Origin: Pieris napi
Taxonomy: Eukaryota; Arthropoda; Insecta; Lepidoptera; Pieridae
NCBI RefSeq assembly: GCF_905475465.1
Contig: NC_062238.1
Coordinates: forward strand, 10,633,368 to 10,697,367
Direction: 5' to 3'
DNA length: 64,000 nt
Shown here: positions 56,350-64,000 of the stretch, piece by piece
How positions within the stretch are numbered: position 1 is the first letter of the stretch
How the letters are laid out: the number at the start of each line of letters is the position of its first letter
The notes under the pieces: model-generated
The model's input: the letters and a program-made list of their open reading frames with translations, nothing else
What the model was told of the DNA's origin: nothing
Databases searched by the model: none
Made by a program: the position numbers and the translations under genes

Positions 56350-57264
56350 GTGTGATAAGAAATGTGCTAAATTGTGCGCATAACGGTTACATTGAGGTCA
56401 AATTGTTATCAAATTTAAGTCGTTTCCGTGTCGCGCGCATAATGTACAAGATGTTTATTTTATAACAAATAATGCTTAAATCTAATTTGAGAATTTTAAT
56501 AATGTTTACAAGTAATTTTATTTATATAAAAGTGTTTTTATCATACATTTTATTCAAGTCTATCACGTACCAAGAGGGCAATTTCACAAGAGCGCAATCC
56601 AAGGTGTATCGGAGTCAAGTTCAGCGGCGGGTACGTTCAACTTTGGCCGTGAAAATCTGCTCACTTATATCTTCTTAAAACACTTTCACAAGCATTTTTT
56701 TTTGGACATGCTATTTTTGTAATTATCTCAATTGTTTATTATTTTTTTATATAATTACGTAAGTGCTAATAAAATAATGCAACTGTCCATTTGCGATCTT
56801 AAAAACAATTTAGGGTTTACACTGTATATTAATTTTAACCATCTTATTAATTTGATTATATTCATACTCAATCATATAACAAAGAGATTAAGTATGAACT
56901 TTGTAGCTGTAATTAAAATTAATCGTGTTAATCAATGTTTACAGTATAATCTAGGCCAAGTTCGAGCTAGTTATGTTTGATAAGTTTCTTGGTACGACGA
57001 ATAGAGACTTATCATTATAACTAGAAAATAAGACCATATATCACTAAGTTCTTGACACAGCTTGTCACGGAAAATCCAAATGAAGGTGTGAATTCCCTTA
57101 GTAAACGCATATTATTCTTTATTAGTATACAATAGACTTACGTTCTAAATTAGTGAGTCATTTCTTTCCTGATTCTCATTAACTATAGACTTATGCATTT
57201 AGGGTACCCAATCACTAATTGAAGACAAGTACTCCAGACCAGTCGATTGTACCGGTAGCAGAGG
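56350..57264. other. AT-rich stretch, nothing recognised
   Basis: GATA-like TGATAAG at about 56353 lies upstream of the secreted-peptide gene; its role is unknown. No supported gene. Confidence 0.35.
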
Positions 57265-57385
57265 GTTTTTTTAATAACAGGGGCAAACGGGCAGGATGCT
57301 CATCTGATGTTAAGTGATACGTTCGCCCAGAAGCACTCGTGTGCCAGTGGGCACGCAAGTGCGTCGACGGCCTTTAAAAGGCCTG
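57265..57385 (-). mobile_element. LINE-A 3' end fragment
   Basis: GGGGCAAACGGGCAGGATGC, GATGTTAAGTGATACGTTCG and CAAGTGCGTCGACGGCCTTT. Confidence 0.8.
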
Positions 57386-58781
57386 CTGTAGTGCCTGTTT
57401 CGGAGCCTTACTAAAATTCATATGACACTAACCATGTAACGTACATAATATTTAATATCTAAAATTAAATTGCTCACTTAAACTTCTCTTCTCTTCTGAT
57501 CTGATTTTTTTTATTCTGACCTTTATTAGAAATTACACAGTAAGAAGACTTTAAAACACTGTGAAAAACTGAAATTCCAAATAATTATTTAAAAAATAAT
57601 AAATTTTCGAATAGCCCCCCTTAACTATCAAATTGCCCCCTGTAGGGCGTGGGTACCCCGTTTGGAAACACTTGTCTAGAGTAGTTATATAATCTAAAAA
57701 ATCTTATTACAAAATTCTTTCGTACAACATCATCTATCATAGAAAAATTGTAAATTCTTATTATATCTTGTTTTTAAAAGCGAATTGCTAAGTACAATAG
57801 TAATGTGTTTATCATGTGGCTTTTCTATACCATAGATAGCTAAAGTTGTGGTTCATTTTCTTTGCGACCACAAACTATAAAATATCATCTACGTACACCA
57901 CTGTGTTAAGCACGGTACATATCGTTTAGGCAAACGTTTAGAGTCGACATCTCTCCGTCGTGAAGCTTGCGAAGTGCCCAGGTAAGTTCTGAGCTTCTGA
58001 AAGGAACTAGGTTGGCTTAATTAGCCAGGACTTTACGCACAATGAGCCAAATGCGGAAATTGAGTAAACACTACTAGAGTCTGGCTAATAAAGAAGATAA
58101 CGAAATAGCGCGGCAAATTAAAAAAAAAATAGTATGGTATCCCTAAAAGGTATATTTTGTGGATTAAACTTACTTGATACTTGATTTTATTTTTTACATT
58201 GATAGTAACTGTATTTCTATGAAATAAAATACTATACGTATTTAGTCTTTTACTATTGATACTTAAAATGACTAGCATTGCATGGAAAACTAAAACTATA
58301 TTTATTATAAAACACAACTTTATTCGGAACAATCACATCCTGAGAAAGAAACGAAATATTCTATCAAATAAAACATAGTTAAGGCTATTATACCTGTTAA
58401 CTATTCGGAAAAAATATATAATAGAAATACAAATGAGTAATTGCATGAAGTATCAAGACAATAAATCATACTAACCTAAGAAATTCATTGACATTTTGTG
58501 TTGCTATCCGAAAGTTTTCAAATACTTCAATTATCTTCTTTAATTAGCTAGACTCTAGTACTAGATTTGACATTTCAGAAGCAATCCATGTTCATCAACC
58601 AATTCGAAAATTCAGTCGACGTTTTTCATTATATGTTGAGATAATTAACTTACTTAAACATTTTCCTAGTGATTTCTTCCCAAAACCTATCTTTCAACCT
58701 ATGTTTGTTATGTATGATACTATTACGTATTTCTAAATTATATTATTATAGTTCTGTAACATGGTATTTCAAGCGATAACT
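57386..58781. other. AT-rich stretch, nothing recognised
   Basis: A 99-codon frame at 58033-58332 (minus) is AT-driven and lacks any domain. Confidence 0.4.
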
Positions 58782-59018
58782 GCCCTACGATTCTGTAACT
58801 CACTTCGCAGTGATTTTATTGAAGCAGTCAATAATCTGAAATCTTTTTGTTGAAGCAGTCATTTTATGATTTGGCATTCTGAAAAGGTGGAAGCTTGTAG
58901 GTTATTGTTTATCAGAATGCCAAATCATAAAATGACTGCTTCACGACTGATTTGAGAGCGACTGCCGATGCGAAAACCGCTGTGTGAGTTCGAAAAGTGA
59001 GTTACAGAATCGCAAGGC
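58782..59018. mobile_element. Palindromic MITE (family GCCTTGCG), copy 5, loop inverted
   Basis: The left end is GCCCTACGATTCTGTAACTC, the right end GAGTTACAGAATCGCAAGGC. The left arm has lost about 50 bp and duplicated a GTTGAAGCAGTC segment. The loop (AAAGGTGGAAGCTTGTAGGT) is the reverse complement of that in copy 4. Confidence 0.85.
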
Positions 59019-59349
59019 TGAGGTGATGTCTTAAAACTTAAATCGTCGGTACAGCCCATACTCGGCATGTTGTAAAATATATTTTTAGAAATGACTCAGA
59101 GTTGCACGAAAGATAAATCGCCTCATAGTATTTTATAATAGGCATTAAATTGTAAATGTGAATTCCGCCAAGCAGTACAAATAGATTGCCTAAATGTCTT
59201 AACGTATATGGGCAAATTACGAAATTTAAGATCAAAAGTCCTTTTAGTATTGTATACTCGTAGGAATGTTATATACTCGTACGTATATTTATTATGATCT
59301 TTATAGAGAACTTGAAAGGTGCAATTTCTAACTAAGGTAATGTGTTTGC

Positions 59350-59425
59350 ATGAGTTTTTTTTGAGAAGCCAATAAAAGGCAGTTAGCGGATGCGTTGCCG
59401 ACCTTTAAGGGAGGAGAGTATGTTC
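59350..59425 (-). mobile_element. LINE-A fragment, decayed
   Basis: TTAGCGGATGCGTTGCCGAC and CTTTAAGGG after a poly-T; only the middle of the 3' end is left. Confidence 0.45.
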
Positions 59426-59503
59426 TCATTTTACAGGATTATACCGAAAGTCGATTCTACAGTTCACTGGTTAGCTAAAGAAAATACCTAGCGTTTCTGA
59501 CTT

Positions 59504-59779
59504 CTAGCTATCAAACTGATGCGGATGAAATCTGGAGTTATTACGGATCGTACGGTGATAAAACGAGGCAGGATCATCCTTCTTCATCTTCAGAACACTC
59601 TCCATAGTACACTTTGTAATAACGCATAGAGACGGAATGTCTGCGTAGAAAGTATCACAGATTAATACATTGGATATTGAGAATTCGACGAGCCCTTCGC
59701 TTAATTTGGTAAAAAGGAAGAAGCTGGTATTTGGAAGCACGGCCCTGAGATGTAACCAGTATTCCAGAGTCTTGTAGAA
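59504..59779 (-). CDS. Candidate terminal exon, 91 codons, unidentified
   Basis: On the minus strand an AG at 59781-59780 (TACGCAG) is followed by an open phase-0 frame FYKTLEYWLHLRAVLPNTSF, then FLFTKLSEGLVEFSI, ADIPSLCVITKC, LKMKKDDPASFYHRTI, ending HPHQFDS-stop. Codon use is balanced, unlike chance frames in this AT-rich DNA. No ATG lies near the beginning, so it would be a last exon or a fragment. The polypyrimidine tract before the AG is weak. No family is recognised; an unknown mobile element protein is the main alternative. Confidence 0.35.
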   Translation of the reverse strand, partial: FYKTLEYWLHLRAVLPNTSFFLFTKLSEGLVEFSISNVLICDTFYADIPSLCVITKCTMESVLKMKKDDPASFYHRTIRNNSRFHPHQFDS

Positions 59780-59949
59780 CTGCGTAGAACTCGGCGAAAT
59801 ACATAATTATTGTTTACATTTGTCTTCTACAAATTCAAAAAGCCTTATTATATTATATTTTGATATAATATGGGTGATATTACCAAGGTTACTAGAACTA
59901 GTTCGCTAGTGGAATCTCTAGATAGGACCTCAAACTATTCAAAATTCGA

Positions 59950-60070
59950 GTGTACTCCTCCCTCAAAGGCTGGCAACGCACCCACTTAAATTAAGTATCT
60001 ATGGGCTGACTGCCTTTTTTGGGCGTCCCTCAGGCTCGCCTCGCTTTGCCCCTATCATATAAAAAAAAAC
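59950..60070 (+). mobile_element. LINE-A 3' end fragment, decayed
   Basis: AAAGGCTGGCAACGCACCCA, ATCTATGGGCTGACTGCC and CCTCAGGCTCGCCTCGCTTT, followed by an A-run. Confidence 0.65.
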
Positions 60071-60837
60071 CTTCACGAAGCTAATAAATACATAATTATA
60101 ATATTCCTATGTTCAGGACTCGCTCCATGACATTTGAAATGTCAGACAGGTCACAGGTTAGCGCTATACTAAGTCACGTGACAATTGTGTCAATTGTCAT
60201 GAGAATGACATTAAACTATAATTCAAGACTATTTTTACATCTAACGATTACCACAGGACAGATAAATGCATTATGCAATTTATTATACAACCAAAAACTT
60301 TCAAGTACTTTATGTAATCAACACAATACACGGCTACCATGTTAACCTGAAATTAACACATTACTCTACTTTTACACCTGCTAAAATATGTAATAAAATT
60401 CTCAAACATAACTTACATAATGAAAGGGACGCATACTAGTAATTCTGATTTGCCAAACTTGGATAGCGTTACTAAATAAATTCGATAATAAAGATGTGAA
60501 GGTCAATAACCTTGGATCGGTGAATGGTTCGAGCCCTTAAACAAAGCATAGACAATTTTTTTTATTTATCTTAATTTCAGAAACGTGTTTTTACGTTGGG
60601 TGTGTTTCCAATTTACAAAAGATATTGCGCTGCAATTGTGGTAAATGATATCCCTATCGACCTTCAAAAATAATATTTTACTTATTAGAAACCTAACCAC
60701 CTCTTTAACAGGAAATCCAATACCAATTTATTACTATAATTATTCATTGTTATTTCCTATTAAACAATAAATATTATTAATAACTAAGGACGTTCTAGTA
60801 AGAAAAATTAATTAATAATGTATTTACTATATGGATA
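60071..60837. other. AT-rich stretch, nothing recognised
   Basis: Contains a 17-bp palindrome TGACATTTGAAATGTCA (60128-60144); no gene. Confidence 0.4.
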
Positions 60838-61166
60838 TCTATATATATATATAATGAAAATGGTCTTCGTTTGAGGCTCAATCACGCCTAAACCACTGAT
60901 CGTATCGACATGAAACTACCACCATTTTTTTATTGCTGTTTTACTTTTATGAAAATTTATCCATACGGACTTCACCGCGGAAACATTCGGGGAGGCTTCC
61001 TAGAACCTCTAAACGTCAACATCTGTTAAAAACTCGATTTTCGCAATATTTCAATTTTCTTAGCGGGAAGTTAAAAAGAAGAATAATAAAAATATGAAAA
61101 AAAATAAAATAATGAAACATAAAATTTATTTTAATTCGTCCAGCAAAGCGGGCGCGAAACGGCTAG
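60838..61166 (+). mobile_element. Non-autonomous Helitron, copy 2
   Basis: A|TCTATATATATATATAATGA at the left, GCGAAACGGCTAG|T at the right, with a stem CGTCC/GGGCG before the end. Nearly identical to 160-522 from about 60925 on (TTTTTTTATTGCTGTTTTAC, CGGACTTCACCGCGGAAACA, AGCGGGAAGTTAAAAAGAAG), same orientation. Confidence 0.85.
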
Positions 61167-61527
61167 TTACTATATATATTGGTACGGGGCTCCATATAAT
61201 AACAAAAATAGGCGGTATACGGTAAGCTATTTAGTTGAATTTGTATTCTTCATACAATCTAATAACAATATATTTATGACAAAAATCCCCGAGATCGGTA
61301 CCATGCATGCATAATTAAGATTTAAACGTACAAAGAACTTGTGACTAATTTTTCCGTGCAGTGACTAGTAAAATGATGATATGTTTTTGACGATTTATAA
61401 TAATTCTTAGAAATAGTTGAATTCATAGATGAATTAACACTAGGTTAGTGCGTTATATATATGTTATATTACATTATTGGGTTAGTCCAAGAAACAATGC
61501 AACGATCGAAACAAACTAATTCAATTT

Positions 61528-61655
61528 TTTTTTATAGAACGGGCTGGAGGCTCACATGATGTTAAGTGATACCGCCCATGGACACTCTCAATACCAGAGG
61601 ATTCGCGAATGCGTTGCCGGCTTTTCTAATAATTGGTACACTCTTTTCTTGAAGT
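61528..61655 (-). mobile_element. LINE-A 3' end fragment
   Basis: GGGCTGGAGGCTCACATGAT, GTTAAGTGATACCGCCCATG and GCGTTGCCGGCTTTTCTAAT, then TTTCTTGAAG. Confidence 0.8.
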
Positions 61656-63827
61656 GCATGGTACGATTTGTATCTGATAATTCACGTCATTAAACTACGA
61701 AACTCACGGTGTCGGTGGTGTTTTTTTCAAAATCGCGCTGTTGTTTTGGAATCGCGATATAATGTTTGAGTAATTACTAGCTAAAACAGGTTTTATTTTG
61801 ATCACGCTTGCTAATTTTCGCAAGTACAACATAGTGATATTCATACGGAATAGCTATCCACTGCAGTACACGGTTGACTAGGAACAAATATCCTTTTTAC
61901 ACGCCGTCTCACGTTTGTGCTCATCGTTTAATGGTCCTGTTAAGATATTGTGTCGGATTTACAATAAAACGGTTTTCATGTCTCGGTGTACATTTTTAGC
62001 TCCATAGAGCCCACTCGTTTTAGAAACTTTGCTGTGACATTTGCTATTATGATTATTTTCTTTATTCCTACATAATTATGTATTTACATTACTGCGATAT
62101 TGCGGGGTATTCGATTGTGACAAAGTTGCATGGATCTGGTTACCGCTGCGGCTTTATAAATTGTCATGTCATTTTCACTTATCCTTTATATCTGATTCTT
62201 TGTATCTTATGGTCTTCTTCTTAATATGAGTGATGTTTGAGAGCAAAAATAAAAATATCATATTTGTATGTAATCACATAAATCAACTAAAACCGTCTAG
62301 CATCTAATTGATGAGTCAGGGGTAGCCTAAAGATGACGGGGTTAAAAAAATACACAATAGGAGATAAAAGCTGCGGAAAGGAGCTGTTGCTGACCTATGG
62401 GGTATAAAATAAGGACCTAAGGGTTTTACATGAAACATAGGGAATAAATATATAAATATAATTGAAATTTATATTCCAATAAAGCATTATTGCCGCCGCA
62501 TTTCACAACAAAATGCCACAAACGCATTGATCAACAGTCACTGGGGGCATAATTAGTATCCGCAAACTGATCAGTTAATAACCAAATTCCTAATCAATCC
62601 CGCGATTCTAGAAATACAGATAATTTATCGAATTATGTGGTGTCAATTTTCCATATAATTTGCCCTAGATTAAGTACAAATAGACTGGTAATTATGGTCG
62701 CTATACTCTGTAAAACATCCACCATTTCTAAGATATGTATTTCAAGGAAGTTTTCGTTATAGTGAAATATAAATATAATCTTTTATTTGTATTATACTTT
62801 TAGCCGATGAAAGGTTTCTATTATTTAAAAATAAACTATGACTACAAAAAGTATGTAAGTATGTGTACATCAAAATTTAAAGACAAGATTACTTAATTTC
62901 ACATACATTCAATATTTTCACTAACTTTTAGATGGCACAGAAAACAAATTCTGGCGAAATTCTTAAAACGAAGGTAATAAAAATTAAACCGTTGTTTTCC
63001 TTTATTATCACAAGTCTATCCTTTAATTTCTGTCTACGTAATTTGCAAAGGCACTTAATCATTAGATGTCAAATGTCAATGAAACGTTAATGACATTCCT
63101 TTGTCACACTTAAATTTGACATCTAATAATCTGTCAGACAAATTATGTCACCATTCACCGTAGCCATTCGCCAATTTAATAATTTTGTTTGATGTCACCC
63201 GCCCTGTGGCCTACGGCAAACCTTGTATCACATAGCGTATTTCTAATTACAGGGAAATAACAGGAAATAATTATATTACTACGTCTTACTCATGTACTAG
63301 ATTTTAAGTAAATTAAATATTAAACGACGCATAACAAATCTAAACATACGTTGTTCTTTACTGATACAATAATTTTCAACAGATATTTCGAAACAAACAA
63401 AAATGTGGCTGACGCTCTGATTGATAATTTTTTATAGTAGTAATAGCTTCATCTCGCTCTAATACGATTTTTTACTTAGCCTACCTCTTTAGTTGCTGCC
63501 AACCAACATATGGAAAATTTTGAGTAAGCATCATATTTTGCGATTGTTTTTTTTTTCGTTTTTTTTTGGCTTTTTGGTCCTTCGAACTTCATTTCACCAA
63601 TAAACGAAATATCTTTATCCATCCAGCTCAACTATAATTAATTAGTAATCATTAATAGTCTCTAGTCCATTTTATTTTATTTTGTGTGTGTGTGGGAGTG
63701 TGATTAATGCAAAACATTTTTATATCCCGTTAACATAAAAATAATAATAAAAGTCTATTTAAATATATATTATTAAAAAAATATTTAGATTAGATATTTT
63801 ACATTTTATAAAATTTTTCTTCTTTTC
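61656..63827. other. AT-rich stretch, mostly unassigned
   Basis: No supported gene. A 14-bp inverted repeat (63061-63074 with 63114-63127) encloses a second, 7-bp one, and a (TG)n run lies at 63684-63694. Confidence 0.4.
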
Positions 63828-64000
63828 CTAGCTAACTTCAGTACCGTCAATTGGAACCCCTTCACGGGTAAAGGCCAGCCTTTCCAACTAACTCCGTCCA
63901 TAGCTTTCTTTCTCAATTCGCTTCCTACTCCCGCATATTTTTTCTAACCGCCTTTTTCGGGGCGCCGTCATCTTCTTCTTCCCCTTGGTCTTTTCCATAT
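63828..64000 (-). pseudogene. LINE C-terminal remnant (GTE-ending family), cut by the window edge
   Basis: The minus strand has GKRGRRR-type basic sequence, then MDGVSW, FTREGVPIDGTE and a stop region. Same family as 50115-50290, with small deletions. Confidence 0.65.

Noticed and set aside
1..64000. CRISPR arrays, operons, ribosome binding sites, riboswitches
   Set aside because: No regularly spaced repeats with unique spacers were seen, and the sequence is animal nuclear DNA, where such features are not expected.

Overview
The window looks like nuclear DNA of a lepidopteran insect (moth or butterfly). It is AT-rich, has no operon structure, and is densely sown with decayed transposable elements of insect type: tRNA-derived SINEs, 3' ends of several non-LTR retrotransposon (LINE) families, Helitrons with A|TC...CTAG|T ends, TA-flanked mariner/pogo-type miniatures, PIF/Harbinger relics and palindromic MITEs. 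The lepidopteran assignment is inference from the repeat types; the species cannot be read from the sequence.

Host coding content is very low. Two loci are convincing. (1) 55781-56089 on the minus strand is a complete single-exon gene for a 102-residue secreted peptide: signal peptide, Gly/Tyr/Asn-rich repeat, then a short two-cysteine tail. A TATA box and an arthropod initiator sit upstream. (2) 23350-23568 on the minus strand is a first coding exon of 73 codons with a good start context and a canonical phase-0 splice donor; its other exons were not identified. A frameshifted partial copy of the start of this exon lies at 12784-12855 on the same strand. Three weaker coding candidates are recorded at 17871-17945, 54832-55089 and 59504-59779, all minus strand.

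Layout. 0-8 kb: a Helitron, LINE fragments and SINE fragments in AT-rich DNA. 8-15 kb: a SINE with target duplications, two palindromic MITEs, a pogo-like miniature, a Helitron, a second SINE family, the pseudo-exon and a PIF/Harbinger relic with a MADF-like reading frame. 17-26 kb: LINE tails, a mariner-type hairpin MITE, an inverted SINE pair, the orphan coding exon, and a SINE split by a LINE. 26-38 kb: mostly featureless AT-rich DNA with Helitrons and a few LINE remnants. 38-45 kb: LINE remnants, a truncated transposase gene sharing its terminal repeat with the hairpin MITE at 18.3 kb, a second Harbinger relic, and an unclassified 1.6-kb terminal-repeat element with a scattered motif. 45-54 kb: SINEs and the best-preserved LINE reading frames. 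54-56.4 kb: a hairpin MITE and the secreted-peptide gene. 56.4-64 kb: AT-rich DNA with a MITE, LINE tails and a Helitron sister copy of the one at the left edge.

The elements do not form a pathway. Most are non-autonomous or truncated. No CRISPR array, intact tRNA/rRNA gene, operon or prokaryotic feature was seen.
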